A stretch of 64,000 nt of DNA from Acinetobacter sp. B51(2017) (GCF_003711395.1 NZ_PJRJ01000009.1:34505-98504), one strand, 5' to 3'. Counted from the stretch's first letter, positions 26,560 to 35,276 are shown. Numbers and translations: made by a program. The notes: generated by a model from the letters alone, not told the origin.

Positions 26560-28590
26560 TTAAGCCTTGTTCGTCCAACCTTGATGACGTAATAGGGCAT
26601 CAATTTTCGGTTCACGACCACGGAAATTCACAAAAGCATCCAGTGCGCTGTCACGTCCGCCCACCGCAAGCACAGCTTTACGGAACTCTACACCCGTTTG
26701 CGTGTTAAAAATCCCTTCACTTTCAAAACGATCAAAAGCATCGCTGGCGAGCACTTCTGCCCATTTATATGAGTAGTAACCTGCTGCATAGCCCCCAGCA
26801 AAAATATGGCTAAAGCTGTGTTGGAAACGGTTATAGGCGACTGATGGCATCACGCTAAATTTACGACGAATCTCATCTAAGGTATGTTGAATGCCTTGAG
26901 CATCAAGCGCGGGATTGGCTTCATGAATATTTAAGTCAAATAAGGCAAATTCAATTTGACGCAAGGTTTGCATACCTGATTGGAAGAAACGCGCATCCAG
27001 TAAGGCTTTAAGTAAATCGGCAGGCAGAGTTTGCTGCGTTTCGATATGTTCACTCAGCAAGTTTAAGCTTTCATGATCCCATGCCCAAAATTCCATAAAC
27101 TGACTTGGTAACTCAACTGCATCCCAAGCCACGCCGTGCGTACCTGCAACTGAGATATTATCTACTTCTGTCAGCAGATGATGTAAACCATGCCCAAATT
27201 CATGGAACAAGGTAATCACTTCATCATGGGTAAGTAGAGCAGGTTGATCACCTACAGGTGGGGTAAAGTTACAGACCATATAGCAAATTGGCTTTTGTAA
27301 ACCTTGCTTGCTTTGCATACGTGAACGGAAGCCGCTCATCCAAGCGCCACCGCGTTTACCGCTACGTGCATATAAATCAAAGTAGAAACCGCCAAGGACT
27401 TGACCTTGATCTTCTAATTCAAAATAACGTGCGTCTTGATGCCAAACAGGGGCTTGACGTTCAATCACGTCAATACCGTATAAGCGCTTCACAATGCTAA
27501 ATAAACCTTGCAGGATTTTTGGCGCAGGGAAGTAAGGCTTTAATGCTTCTTGTGACAGATTAAATTGCTGTACTTTGAGCTTTTCTGAATAGAAGGTGCT
27601 ATCCCAAGGCTGTAACTCTGTAATGCCATCTGCTGCAGCAATGGCTTTCAGTTCAGCAATATCGCGTGTGGCAGGTGTGCGTGCATGCTCGGCTAAATCT
27701 TCTAAAAATGTTTGTACAGTTGCAACATCGGGTGCCATTTTGCTGGCAAGTGATAGCTCGGCATAGTGATTAAAACCAAGTAAAGCTGCCATTTCTTGAC
27801 GTAGCTTTAAGATTTCTTCCATCACCTGTGTATTGTCAAATTCAGGCTTATCAGCTTGATCGGATGCGCGTGTTGTATAGGCTTTATAGAGTGTTTCACG
27901 TAAAGCACGATCTTCGGCATAGGTCATGATCGCTAGATAAGATGGAAAATCTAGCGTCGCAACAGGCTGTTCAAGCTCACGTTGTTGACCATATTGTTTT
28001 AATAATTCAACGCTACTTTCTGGTAAGCCTTTCAGTTCAGCTTCAGTCAATGGCTTAAAGTAAGCTTGGGTCGCATCTAAGACATGATTAGAGAAGTCTG
28101 ATGACAGTTGCGATAAACGGGCTGAAATTTCGGCATAGCGTTTTTTCGCTTCACCCTCTAAAGCGACGCCTGAAAGTTTAAAATCGCGTAAGGCCAATTT
28201 AATTGCACTTTGTTGCGCTGCACTTAAGGCTTGGTATTCGCTTGCATCATGTACATTTTGGAAAGTCTGATATAACACAGTGTGCTGACCAAGTTCGGTG
28301 TAGTAAGCACTTAAGCTTGGTAATAAGCTTTGATACACCTCACGGGTTTCTGCGTTGTTCATGATCGCATTTAAATGGGATAACACGCCCCATGCTTCGC
28401 TCATGTTATTTTCAAGCGTATCGAGTTGTTCTAGCACGCTTAAACGTGCAGCTTGGCTTTCAGGTACAGTGCTTAAATCTTGTAAAAATTGCTGACCTTG
28501 GGCAATGGCAGTTTCAATCTGTTGTTTGAGTTGTTCAAGGCTAATTTGGTCAAATTGTGGAACTGGCAAAGTTGCCTGTTGAAGTGTCAT
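26560..28590 (-). CDS. prlC: Oligopeptidase A (M3 zinc metallopeptidase)
   Basis: Cytoplasmic peptidase that degrades small peptides, including cleaved signal peptides. It has 676 residues from the ATG at 28590, close to the usual 680. The M3 zinc site HEFGHGLHHLL lies near residue 461, with the third ligand Glu in the following helix (VELPSQFMEFWAWD). I preferred ATG 28590 because it gives the family start TLPVPQFDQISLEQ with a short leader; an ATG 20 codons earlier is open. First gene of a prlC-yheV-coiled-coil operon. Confidence 0.95.
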   Translation of the reverse strand: MTLQQATLPVPQFDQISLEQLKQQIETAIAQGQQFLQDLSTVPESQAARLSVLEQLDTLENNMSEAWGVLSHLNAIMNNAETREVYQSLLPSLSAYYTELGQHTVLYQTFQNVHDASEYQALSAAQQSAIKLALRDFKLSGVALEGEAKKRYAEISARLSQLSSDFSNHVLDATQAYFKPLTEAELKGLPESSVELLKQYGQQRELEQPVATLDFPSYLAIMTYAEDRALRETLYKAYTTRASDQADKPEFDNTQVMEEILKLRQEMAALLGFNHYAELSLASKMAPDVATVQTFLEDLAEHARTPATRDIAELKAIAAADGITELQPWDSTFYSEKLKVQQFNLSQEALKPYFPAPKILQGLFSIVKRLYGIDVIERQAPVWHQDARYFELEDQGQVLGGFYFDLYARSGKRGGAWMSGFRSRMQSKQGLQKPICYMVCNFTPPVGDQPALLTHDEVITLFHEFGHGLHHLLTEVDNISVAGTHGVAWDAVELPSQFMEFWAWDHESLNLLSEHIETQQTLPADLLKALLDARFFQSGMQTLRQIEFALFDLNIHEANPALDAQGIQHTLDEIRRKFSVMPSVAYNRFQHSFSHIFAGGYAAGYYSYKWAEVLASDAFDRFESEGIFNTQTGVEFRKAVLAVGGRDSALDAFVNFRGREPKIDALLRHQGWTNKA

Positions 28591-28654
28591 ATCTACATTG
28601 CTCAATTTTATCTTACTAGTAGATGTAGGGCTTATCGTTGATAAAATCAAGCCT

Positions 28655-28694
28655 AATCAAGAAAAAGAGCGCCGTGGCGCTCTTTTTCTTGATT
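28655..28694. terminator. Bidirectional terminator, 19-bp stem (copy 1)
   Basis: Perfect 19-bp stem with a GT loop: AATCAAGAAAAAGAGCGCC pairs with its exact complement. It covers the end of the small lipoprotein gene. A 27-nt core (28661-28687) recurs identically at 29146-29172. Confidence 0.9.
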
Positions 28695-29070
28695 AACAAT
28701 CAGGATCAATAAAATAACTTGTTTTTTCAAATTTTTGCCATGCACCAGTTGCTGCACCGTCAACAACGAGGATTGAAATGATTCCCCAATCTAGTAACAC
28801 ACCTAACAAGGTTGTTGGGTCAAATGTTTTTTGAGGGGTAATAGATGTGGTTTTACAGCCATTTTTTTCGGCTTTAATTACATAGTTTTTTTTTTTCTTA
28901 AATGTATAAGCAGCTTGATTCTTGCCCATATACTCTTCATTTACATATAATTTTGCTTCCGTATCATTACTGCGAATATTGACAGTTTGGCTTGCCCCAT
29001 TAAAAATCGTGGCACAACCTGAAGTCATTAACGTAATCGCTAAAAGCGTTGAAGTAAGAATCTTTTTCAT
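28693..29070 (-). CDS. Small lipoprotein
   Basis: 125-residue predicted lipoprotein: signal peptide MKKILTSTLLAITLMTSGC with lipobox TSGC at about residue 19. It starts the mature protein CATIFNGASQTVNIRSNDTEAKLYVN, a beginning seen in a widespread family of small Gram-negative and phage lipoproteins of unknown role. The middle has a Lys-rich beta segment (KKKKNYVIKAEKNGCK), then a hydrophobic stretch, DWGIISILVVDGAATGAW. Serine after the lipid Cys is absent and no Lol-avoidance Asp is seen at +2, so outer-membrane sorting is likely. The gene lies between two copies of one terminator. Confidence 0.82.
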   Translation of the reverse strand: MKKILTSTLLAITLMTSGCATIFNGASQTVNIRSNDTEAKLYVNEEYMGKNQAAYTFKKKKNYVIKAEKNGCKTTSITPQKTFDPTTLLGVLLDWGIISILVVDGAATGAWQKFEKTSYFIDPDC

Positions 29071-29145
29071 AATTTACCCCCTAAATAAAAGTGCAAAAGA
29101 TATATATTTGAATAATTTAGTCAAGTGTTTTATTTTTTTAATAAA

Positions 29146-29173
29146 GAAAAAGAGCGCCGTGGCGCTCTTTTTT
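29146..29173. terminator. Bidirectional terminator after rnr (copy 2)
   Basis: Stem AAAAAGAGCGCC/GGCGCTCTTTTT with a GT loop and extra T residues, three bases past the rnr stop. Its 27-nt core is identical to that at 28661-28687. Confidence 0.9.
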
Positions 29174-29175
29174 AT

Positions 29176-31626
29176 TTAGTCACTATGCGGTTTGGCATTG
29201 GCTTTTTTCTTTTTCGCCTTGGCCTTTTTCTTTAGCTTATCTTTAGCCTTTGCTTCAGATTTTCCTGCATGTTTTTTAGCAGACTTTTTACTGTAGGCAC
29301 TGGGCTTAGATTTTGACTTTTTCTTTTTAATGGGCTGTTCACCATCTTCGCCTGTATCGCCTTTGCTCGGACGTTCATTAAACGTCTGCTCGGTCACTTG
29401 TGGGCGGGCACGGGGCGCTGAACGCGGTGCAGCAGCGCGTGGCGCACGGCTACGTACAGGACGACCCGCATGGCTCAGTTGTTGTAACAGCTCAAAGTCA
29501 ATTTTACGTTCTTCTAAGTTGACCGCAGCCACTTTGATCTTCACTTCATCACCTAAGCTAAAGCTTTGACCGTGGTTTTGACCCACTAAGGTTTGGCTGG
29601 CTTGATCATAAACAAAGTAATCATCACCTAATTGACTCACATGAATCATGCCATCTACGTAAAGATCTTTTAAGGTCACGAATAAACCAAATTCAGCGAC
29701 AGCAGAAATACTACCGACAAAATCTTCACCAATATGCTGCTGCATATAGTGACATTTCAGCCATGTAGTCACCGAGCGTGAGGCTTCATCAGCACGACGT
29801 TCTGTGGCTGAGAAATGCGTACCCGCTTCTTCTAAAGCACCGCCTGATAATGGTGATGGTTGCTGTTTAAGATGCGCTTTAATGGCACGGTGTAACAATA
29901 AGTCAGGATAGCGACGAATTGGCGAAGTAAAGTGCGTATAGGCATCATAAGCTAAGCCATAGTGACCGGCATTATTTGGCCCATAGTAAGCTTGCATCAT
30001 AGAGCGTAATAACACCGCATGAATACTTGGCGCATCAATACGGTCTTTGGTTGCGTCAATGACGGCTTGATAATCGGCTTGGGTTGGCTGTTCGGGGAAC
30101 GGTAAACCCAATAATTTGACAAAGTCGCGGACTTTTTGAATGCGTGAGAATTCAGGTGGCTCATGAATACGATATAGCATTGGCACTTCGTTTTTCAGCG
30201 CATATTCTGCCGCTGCTACGTTAGCCAATAACATACATTCTTCAATCAGTTTGTGCGCGTCATTACGCGTACGTGGCAGGATGTCTTTAATTCCACCGAG
30301 CTCATCAAAGGTCATGTAGGTTTCAACAGTTTCAAATTCCATGGCATGACGTTCAGCACGTAAGCCTTTGAGGACTTGATAGAGTTGGAAGAGGGTATTG
30401 AGTGACTTACGTACACTACGGTCTTCAGTAATGGCTTTGCTGTCGCCATCAAAGTACTGTGCCACTTGATCGTAAGTTAAACGTGCTTTGGAATGCATCA
30501 CGGATGGATAGAATTCATAACCTGTAACTCGACCTGCGCGTGACAGTTTTAAATCACACACCATACACAAACGATCTACGTTTGGATTGAGCGAGCATAA
30601 ACCGTTAGACAGTGCTTCTGGCAGCATAGGCAAGACAAAGTGCGGGAAATACACTGAAGTACCACGCTCAACTGCTTCGTTGTCTAATGGTTTGCCTGGG
30701 CGTACATAATGACTCACGTCGGCAATCGCAACTACAACACGGTAACCGCCACCTGGACGTTTTTCAGCATACACAGCATCGTCAAAGTCACGCGCATCTT
30801 CGCCATCAATGGTCACTAAGGCTAAATCACGTAAATCGATACGACCTTCACGGTCTTTGGCAGATGGCTCTTTAAAGCTTTCCGCATCTTTAACTACCTC
30901 TTCAGGGAATTCGTAAGGTAAGCCAAACTCTAAAATGGTTTGTGGAATAATAATTTCGGTGTCGGCTTTATCTGCCATCGATTGCACAATATGGCCAGTG
31001 GCAAACTCTTCCTTCGTTGGATAAGTATCAATCGCCACACGAATTGACTCGCCTAAATTGACTTTGGCGTGTTCAATCAGTTCTTTTTCTAAGGTAATCG
31101 GTTGGTGGCTATTGGGTGCACTTGGCTGCACAAAGTATTCGCCATCGTACATGGAAACTTTACCAATCACCTGTTTAACGCGGTGTTGTAAAACTTCGGT
31201 CACAAAGCCCCACGCTTTACCTTTACGGTCAACTGACGTTTGACGTACTTTAACGCGGTCACCACTAAATACTTGGCGTAATTCGCGTTCAGGTAACAAT
31301 AAATCATCATGACCGCTGATGTTCGCAGTACCTAAGCCTTTACTATTGATATAGACAGTCGCTTCGTGAGTCGGTTGTTCAGCAGCAATCTGGAACTTAA
31401 ATCCATCCTTCATTAGCTGACCATCGCGTACCATTGCAATTAAACGGTGTTGCAGAGCATCAATACTTTTTTGATCGGCAATTTCAAAGTGTTCCACAAG
31501 ATCAGCATGTGATTGTGGGTTTTTTAATTGAGTAATCGTCTCTAGGATTAGAGTACGACTCGGAATGGGATTATCGTAACGTTCGGCTTCTGCCTTTGCT
31601 TCTGGATCGACCCAAGTTTTCATCAT
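29176..31626 (-). CDS. rnr: Ribonuclease R
   Basis: Processive 3'-5' exoribonuclease of the RNase II family that degrades structured RNA, also in tmRNA-linked quality control. The 816 residues show an N-terminal helix-turn-helix-like region, two cold-shock domains, and the RNB catalytic domain with the Asp cluster in TIDGEDARDFDDAVYAEK near residue 275. An S1 domain (GEDFVGSISAVAEFGLFVTL) and a Lys/Ala-rich tail after residue 730 follow. The tail is strongly basic and low in complexity. The gene is monocistronic with its own terminator. Confidence 0.96.
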   Translation of the reverse strand: MMKTWVDPEAKAEAERYDNPIPSRTLILETITQLKNPQSHADLVEHFEIADQKSIDALQHRLIAMVRDGQLMKDGFKFQIAAEQPTHEATVYINSKGLGTANISGHDDLLLPERELRQVFSGDRVKVRQTSVDRKGKAWGFVTEVLQHRVKQVIGKVSMYDGEYFVQPSAPNSHQPITLEKELIEHAKVNLGESIRVAIDTYPTKEEFATGHIVQSMADKADTEIIIPQTILEFGLPYEFPEEVVKDAESFKEPSAKDREGRIDLRDLALVTIDGEDARDFDDAVYAEKRPGGGYRVVVAIADVSHYVRPGKPLDNEAVERGTSVYFPHFVLPMLPEALSNGLCSLNPNVDRLCMVCDLKLSRAGRVTGYEFYPSVMHSKARLTYDQVAQYFDGDSKAITEDRSVRKSLNTLFQLYQVLKGLRAERHAMEFETVETYMTFDELGGIKDILPRTRNDAHKLIEECMLLANVAAAEYALKNEVPMLYRIHEPPEFSRIQKVRDFVKLLGLPFPEQPTQADYQAVIDATKDRIDAPSIHAVLLRSMMQAYYGPNNAGHYGLAYDAYTHFTSPIRRYPDLLLHRAIKAHLKQQPSPLSGGALEEAGTHFSATERRADEASRSVTTWLKCHYMQQHIGEDFVGSISAVAEFGLFVTLKDLYVDGMIHVSQLGDDYFVYDQASQTLVGQNHGQSFSLGDEVKIKVAAVNLEERKIDFELLQQLSHAGRPVRSRAPRAAAPRSAPRARPQVTEQTFNERPSKGDTGEDGEQPIKKKKSKSKPSAYSKKSAKKHAGKSEAKAKDKLKKKAKAKKKKANAKPHSD

Positions 31627-31826
31627 ATCTTCAGTTTCTTATCAGTAGATAGCTTTAGCATAAGACATCACAGCCGAGACTGCACGTAATTGCCTGCAAT
31701 AATGTGTTTTCGCTTTGTTTTTTTGTATAAACGAACGATTTATAAGCGCTAAAAGCATGAATTTGCTAAAAACGGTTAAAAAGTGTCTTGTTAAGTGATT
31801 TTTTTAAGTTTTTTTCATAACAGGGC

Positions 31827-31853
31827 TTGCATGAAATGCCTTTCCTCTATAAT
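31827..31853 (+). promoter_or_regulatory. Promoter of the tRNA-Ser/tRNA-Arg unit
   Basis: -10 TATAAT (31848-31853) within CCTCTATAAT, with -35 TTGCAT or CTTGCA 15-16 bp upstream. The same CCTCTATAAT block precedes the isolated tRNA-Arg at 32749. Confidence 0.75.
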
Positions 31854-31869
31854 ATTGCCACCACGTTAC

Positions 31870-31959
31870 GGTGAGATGGGTGAGTGGCTGAAACCACATC
31901 CCTGCTAAGGATGCATACGGGCAACTGTATCGAGGGTTCGAATCCCTCTCTCACCGCCA
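31870..31959 (+). tRNA. tRNA-Ser(GCT)
   Basis: 90-nt class II tRNA with encoded CCA. Acceptor GGTGAGA/TCTCACC, anticodon stem CATCC/GGATG with loop CTGCTAA (anticodon GCT at 31904-31906), a long variable arm and T-loop GTTCGAA. Reads AGC/AGU codons. Confidence 0.97.
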
Positions 31960-31973
31960 ACTTTACTTATGTC

Positions 31974-32050
31974 GCGCTCATAGCTCAGCTGGATAGAGCA
32001 CTTGGCTACGAACTAAGGGGTCGGGAGTTCGAATCTCTCTGAGCGCACCA
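31974..32050 (+). tRNA. tRNA-Arg(ACG), copy 1
   Basis: 77-nt tRNA with encoded CCA; acceptor GCGCTCA/TGAGCGC, anticodon loop CTACGAA (ACG, read as ICG after deamination by TadA). Fourteen bases after tRNA-Ser, so probably co-transcribed. Confidence 0.97.
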
Positions 32051-32097
32051 ATAAGTAAAGATGTTAAACGTATGTCTATTAAGACAACACAAGTTAC

Positions 32098-32174
32098 GCG
32101 CTCATAGCTCAGCTGGATAGAGCACTTGGCTACGAACTAAGGGGTCGGGAGTTCGAATCTCTCTGAGCGCACCA
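32098..32174 (+). tRNA. tRNA-Arg(ACG), copy 2
   Basis: Identical to copy 1 over all 77 nt, 47 bp further on. Followed by a terminator hairpin, so the three tRNAs form one unit. Confidence 0.97.
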
Positions 32175-32186
32175 ACTTGAACAATG

Positions 32187-32210
32187 AACCGCTTTAGCAG
32201 CGGTTTTTTT
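32187..32210 (+). terminator. Terminator of the first tRNA unit
   Basis: Stem AACCGC/GCGGTT with a 7-nt loop and a T-run, 12 bp after tRNA-Arg copy 2. Confidence 0.85.
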
Positions 32211-32236
32211 GTGCCTAAAATTTGCCTTTTGATGCA

Positions 32237-32332
32237 TTATTTCCTTATTTCCTTATTTCCTTATTTCCTTATTTCCTTATTTCCTTATTTCCTTATTTCC
32301 TTATTTCCTTATTTCCTTATTTCCTTATTTCC
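32237..32332. repeat. 8-bp tandem repeat, 12 perfect copies
   Basis: Unit TTATTTCC, exactly twelve uninterrupted copies (96 bp), between the tRNA terminator and a small Cys-pair gene. One strand is all pyrimidine plus A, so it is strongly strand-asymmetric. The unit length is not a multiple of three. An ORF through it (32184-32384) would read FLISLFPY repeatedly, but it starts inside the terminator and lacks a ribosome site. Confidence 0.98.
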
Positions 32333-32422
32333 TGATCTAAAGTCTGGTAGATATTACTATTGTCGTATAGCTGTGCCTGTTTAAACTATTTATTTTAAAT
32401 CAAAAATAAATGGGGGCAAGGA

Positions 32423-32635
32423 ATGTTTCCAAAGCAAACACAAGGTAAAATGCTATATAGCGATGGCTATAAGCTCTATCAGCATCTCGATTTAGTGATT
32501 TATCTATCTGACAAAGCCTGTTTTGCCTGTCAGGAAAATTTAGATGGGGTGGTGGATGATTTTAGTGAGCTATATAGTGGGCAAAAGGTGAGTTTTTGTG
32601 GTGACTGCAAACAAAAATTACAGCAAGTTGCTTAA
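32423..32635 (+). CDS. Small protein with two Cys pairs (putative zinc ribbon)
   Basis: Unrecognised 70-residue cytoplasmic protein. CFAC at about 32-35 and CGDC at about 58-61 could bind one zinc. The rest is ordinary globular sequence. AAGGA lies 5 nt before the ATG, a good ribosome site. It lies alone between tRNA-Arg copies 2 and 3, just after the 8-bp repeat array. No terminator is evident directly after it. Confidence 0.7.
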   Translation: MFPKQTQGKMLYSDGYKLYQHLDLVIYLSDKACFACQENLDGVVDDFSELYSGQKVSFCGDCKQKLQQVA

Positions 32636-32702
32636 TATTTAGCTAAAAAGCACTAATTTGGCTGTTATCTGTGCACTTGATTGGGTTTTTGTGAAAAAGG
32701 GC

Positions 32703-32730
32703 TTCACAAGCTTTATTATTCCTCTATAAT
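32703..32730 (+). promoter_or_regulatory. Promoter of tRNA-Arg copy 3
   Basis: -10 TATAAT (32725-32730) with -35 TTCACA (32703-32708), 16-bp spacer. Shares the CCTCTATAAT block with the first tRNA promoter. Confidence 0.75.
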
Positions 32731-32748
32731 ACACCTCATCAAGACGTC

Positions 32749-32825
32749 GCGCTCATAGCTCAGCTGGATAGAGCACTTGGCTACGAACTAAGGGGTCGGG
32801 AGTTCGAATCTCTCTGAGCGCACCA
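32749..32825 (+). tRNA. tRNA-Arg(ACG), copy 3
   Basis: Identical to the other two copies, with its own promoter and terminator, so a separate transcription unit. Confidence 0.97.
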
Positions 32826-32843
32826 ATCTTGATAAGAATTCTG

Positions 32844-32872
32844 AAAAAACCGCACATTGATGCGGTTTTTTT
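32844..32872 (+). terminator. Terminator of tRNA-Arg copy 3
   Basis: 11-bp stem AAAAAACCGCA/TGCGGTTTTTT with a 6-nt loop. Confidence 0.9.
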
Positions 32873-32962
32873 ACGGCTGTGCTTTGTGTTTTGACCAAGC
32901 ATCAACAAATTTAAGATTATGGTGTAAGATTTGCCCATACTTTATTTGCTATTGATATCCCT

Positions 32963-33463
32963 ATGTCAGACACTTCACCTAGTCTCTCGCTACGTTATTA
33001 TTTAACTTTAGAAGAATCACAAGATGGTTTTGCTTTAGCCACCTTTGGTAAAAAGCAAATCACCCGTTTTATTACCCCTTTAGTGAGTATCGCAATTTTA
33101 ATTTGGGGCTTTTATTTAGGGGTAGATGGTGTTGGACGTTATTACGTAGCATTGGGTGCATTTTTTTTAGTTTTGCAAATGTTAATGCGCTATTGGTTTT
33201 TACCGATGATGTTTAAACGTCAGTTTGTCAAATATCAATTTGGTAAAAGCGAACAAGGGCTAGATTTATATCAAGACTATGCGCAAATTTTTGCCAATGG
33301 CGGCAGTAAAACCATTCATTATAATGAAGTAGTCAATTTTGCTGAAGCTAAGTTAACGTATATGTTGGAATTAAAAAGCCGTATGGTGCTGATTGTGCCG
33401 AAACGCGCTTTTCGTGATAGCAGTGAAGAGGCAATCTTTAGCAACACCTTTAATAAAAAATAA
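32963..33463 (+). CDS. YcxB-like membrane protein
   Basis: 166-residue protein: a beta-rich N-terminus (LRYYLTLEESQDGFALATFGKK), two adjacent membrane helices (about 40-85), then a soluble part with GLDLYQDYAQIFANGGSKTIHYNEVVNFAEAK and LIVPKRAF. This order matches the YcxB-like domain family of unknown role. It ends 12 bp before the FAH-family gene, likely one operon. Confidence 0.72.
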   Translation: MSDTSPSLSLRYYLTLEESQDGFALATFGKKQITRFITPLVSIAILIWGFYLGVDGVGRYYVALGAFFLVLQMLMRYWFLPMMFKRQFVKYQFGKSEQGLDLYQDYAQIFANGGSKTIHYNEVVNFAEAKLTYMLELKSRMVLIVPKRAFRDSSEEAIFSNTFNKK

Positions 33464-33475
33464 CGAGGGATCATC

Positions 33476-34114
33476 ATGTCATTGCAACCGTCAAAGATTG
33501 TCTGCGTAGGACGCAGCTATGCTGCACATGCCAAAGAATTAGGCAATGCGGTACCTGAGCAACCTGTTTTGTTTTTAAAGCCACCCAGCAGCTTAAAAAG
33601 CTTTGCGGAGGGCATTAGTTGGAATCAGGCTTTGGGCAGTTGTCATTATGAATGTGAGCTGTCATTACGCATTGATCAAACGCTGTCACAAGTGACTGAC
33701 ACAGCTGAAGCCTTAGCCGCCATTGGTGCAGTCACCTTGGGTTTAGATTTAACCTTACGTGACTTACAAGACAAACTCAAAACCAAAGGACACCCTTGGG
33801 AACGTGCCAAAGCCTTTGATGGTGCGTGTATGCTTGGGGATTGGGTTGATATCGCTGAGATTGAGGCATGGGATCAAGTCCGTTATCGCTTAGAAATTAA
33901 CGATGAAGTACGCCAACAGGGTGATACAGCCTTATTAATTTTTAGTATTGCTGAACTGCTGAAAGACATTAGCCAAGTATTTAGCTTAAATCCGGATGAT
34001 GTAGTCATGACTGGTACACCGGCAGGTGTGGCAGCATTAGTCGCCAATGATCAGCTTAAAATGACTTTAAAAGGCAAAAGCCAAGATTTTACTTGGACGA
34101 CTTTTGTTAAATAA
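33476..34114 (+). CDS. Fumarylacetoacetate hydrolase (FAH) family protein
   Basis: 212-residue enzyme of the FAH/2-hydroxyhepta-2,4-diene-1,7-dioate isomerase superfamily. It has IVCVGRSYAAHAKELGN, the divalent-metal Glu pair in HYECEL, the Asp in LGLDLTLRDLQ, and the end motif MTGTPAGVAAL. Members hydrolyse C-C bonds of beta-diketo acids, or act as oxaloacetate tautomerase or acylpyruvase, so the substrate is open. GAGGGA precedes the ATG; followed by a terminator. Confidence 0.88.
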   Translation: MSLQPSKIVCVGRSYAAHAKELGNAVPEQPVLFLKPPSSLKSFAEGISWNQALGSCHYECELSLRIDQTLSQVTDTAEALAAIGAVTLGLDLTLRDLQDKLKTKGHPWERAKAFDGACMLGDWVDIAEIEAWDQVRYRLEINDEVRQQGDTALLIFSIAELLKDISQVFSLNPDDVVMTGTPAGVAALVANDQLKMTLKGKSQDFTWTTFVK

Positions 34115-34126
34115 TCAAATCAGCAT

Positions 34127-34157
34127 AAAAAAAGGACTGCTCGGCAGTCCTTTTTTT
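34127..34157. terminator. Bidirectional terminator between the FAH gene and msrA
   Basis: 14-bp stem AAAAAAAGGACTGC/GCAGTCCTTTTTTT with a TCG loop; serves both convergent genes. Confidence 0.92.
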
Positions 34158-34160
34158 GTA

Positions 34161-34682
34161 TTAGTCACGCAACAAATGTGCAAACTTATTATGTAGCTTT
34201 AACAGTTTTGGCGGAATTGCAAAGTTGCAATAGCCTTGGGTGGGGTTCTTTTCAAAATAGTTTTGGTGATAATCTTCAGCAGGGTAGAAGGTCGGTACAG
34301 GGCTGAGTTCTGTCACAATATCTAGACCTTCTGCTTTTAAGCTGGCGATCATATGTTCAGAGGCTTGCTTTTGCTCATCGCTGTAGTAGTAAATCACTGA
34401 GCGATACTGCGTACCTACATCTTCACCTTGACGGTTTAATGTTGTTGGATCATGTGTGGCAAAGAACACATCAAGCAACTGTGCATAGGTGATTTCAGTT
34501 TCGTCAAAATCAACTAATAATACTTCTGCGTGGTTGGTTTTACCTGTGCAGACTTGTTCATAGCTTGGATTTTCTGTGTTACCACCTGCATAGCCACTGG
34601 TGACTTTTTTAACACCTTGTAAGCGTAAAAACACTGCTTCTACACACCAGAAACAGCCACCGCCAAATAAAGCTTGTTGCAT
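34161..34682 (-). CDS. msrA: Peptide methionine (S)-S-oxide reductase MsrA
   Basis: Cytoplasmic repair enzyme that reduces methionine S-sulfoxide. 173 residues with the catalytic C10 in [12 protein letters not shown], then [33 protein letters not shown] and the end [10 protein letters not shown]. No MsrB domain is fused. The start lies directly before the catalytic motif, as in short MsrA forms. Confidence 0.96.
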   Translation of the reverse strand: MQQALFGGGCFWCVEAVFLRLQGVKKVTSGYAGGNTENPSYEQVCTGKTNHAEVLLVDFDETEITYAQLLDVFFATHDPTTLNRQGEDVGTQYRSVIYYYSDEQKQASEHMIASLKAEGLDIVTELSPVPTFYPAEDYHQNYFEKNPTQGYCNFAIPPKLLKLHNKFAHLLRD

Positions 34683-34769
34683 GTTGTATTACCCAAATTT
34701 TGTTGATTTATAACCTTTAATATAAGGCTAATTTATATAACTACAATCTTATCTTGTAATCAAATGCAC

Positions 34770-34796
34770 AAAAAGCCTGCAATAGCAGGCTTTTTC
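34770..34796. terminator. Terminator after the META lipoprotein gene
   Basis: 11-bp stem AAAAAGCCTGC/GCAGGCTTTTT with an AATA loop, 13 bp past the stop on the minus strand. Confidence 0.9.
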
Positions 34797-34808
34797 GAGC
34801 ACTTTTCT

Positions 34809-35276
34809 TTAGCGTGGTTGCACAGCGCTGTTAAATTGCAGCAAGGCATTACCATTTTTGTCTAATAATTTGAGTGTTTTGTTATACACCTGATAATGCG
34901 TAACTTTATTTAAGGCTTCGAGGTATTTTTCAGGTACATAGGTCTTATCTTGGCAGGCCATACGTGTACCCGCCATTTGTGAAAAGTTTAGGGTATCGCG
35001 TCCTGCAGTATAGCTGCCCATTAAGCGGTTACAACCATCTGCACCCGAAACACGGCCATCGTTCCCAAACTGTAAGCTTGGAATGTTGAGCGTGCTTGGT
35101 TTAGTTGTGACTTGCATGGCGCCAATATGGGTAAGAATCCAAGTACCGTGTTGTAGTTGTAATAAATTACTTTGGGTAATAGTTTCAGAAGGCCCAGTTT
35201 GAACAGGGGTGCTTGAACATGCTGTCATGGCTAAACTGGCACCCACTAGACTAAGAGCAAATAATTTTTTTAACAT
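34809..35276 (-). CDS. META-domain (HslJ-like) lipoprotein
   Basis: 155-residue predicted outer-membrane lipoprotein: signal peptide with lipobox MTAC (Cys about 20), then a META domain from about 45 (WILTHIGAMQV, LQFGNDGRVSGADGCNRLMGSY, FSQMAGTRMACQD). The domain occurs in HslJ, linked to heat and novobiocin tolerance in E. coli. The two domain cysteines could form a disulfide. Monocistronic. Confidence 0.88.
   Translation of the reverse strand: MLKKLFALSLVGASLAMTACSSTPVQTGPSETITQSNLLQLQHGTWILTHIGAMQVTTKPSTLNIPSLQFGNDGRVSGADGCNRLMGSYTAGRDTLNFSQMAGTRMACQDKTYVPEKYLEALNKVTHYQVYNKTLKLLDKNGNALLQFNSAVQPR

Noticed and set aside
32184..32384. 66-codon ORF across the 8-bp repeats (FLISLFPY periodicity)
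   Set aside because: It starts inside the tRNA terminator stem, has no ribosome site, and the protein repeat simply follows from the DNA repeat.
31974..32825. CRISPR-like or att-type direct repeats suggested by three identical 77-bp units
   Set aside because: The units are complete tRNA-Arg genes with CCA ends; spacers differ greatly in length and no integrase is present.
32753..32938. Minus-strand ORF over tRNA-Arg ending REIRTPDPLVRSQVLYPAEL
   Set aside because: This is the well-known spurious translation of the antisense strand of a tRNA gene.
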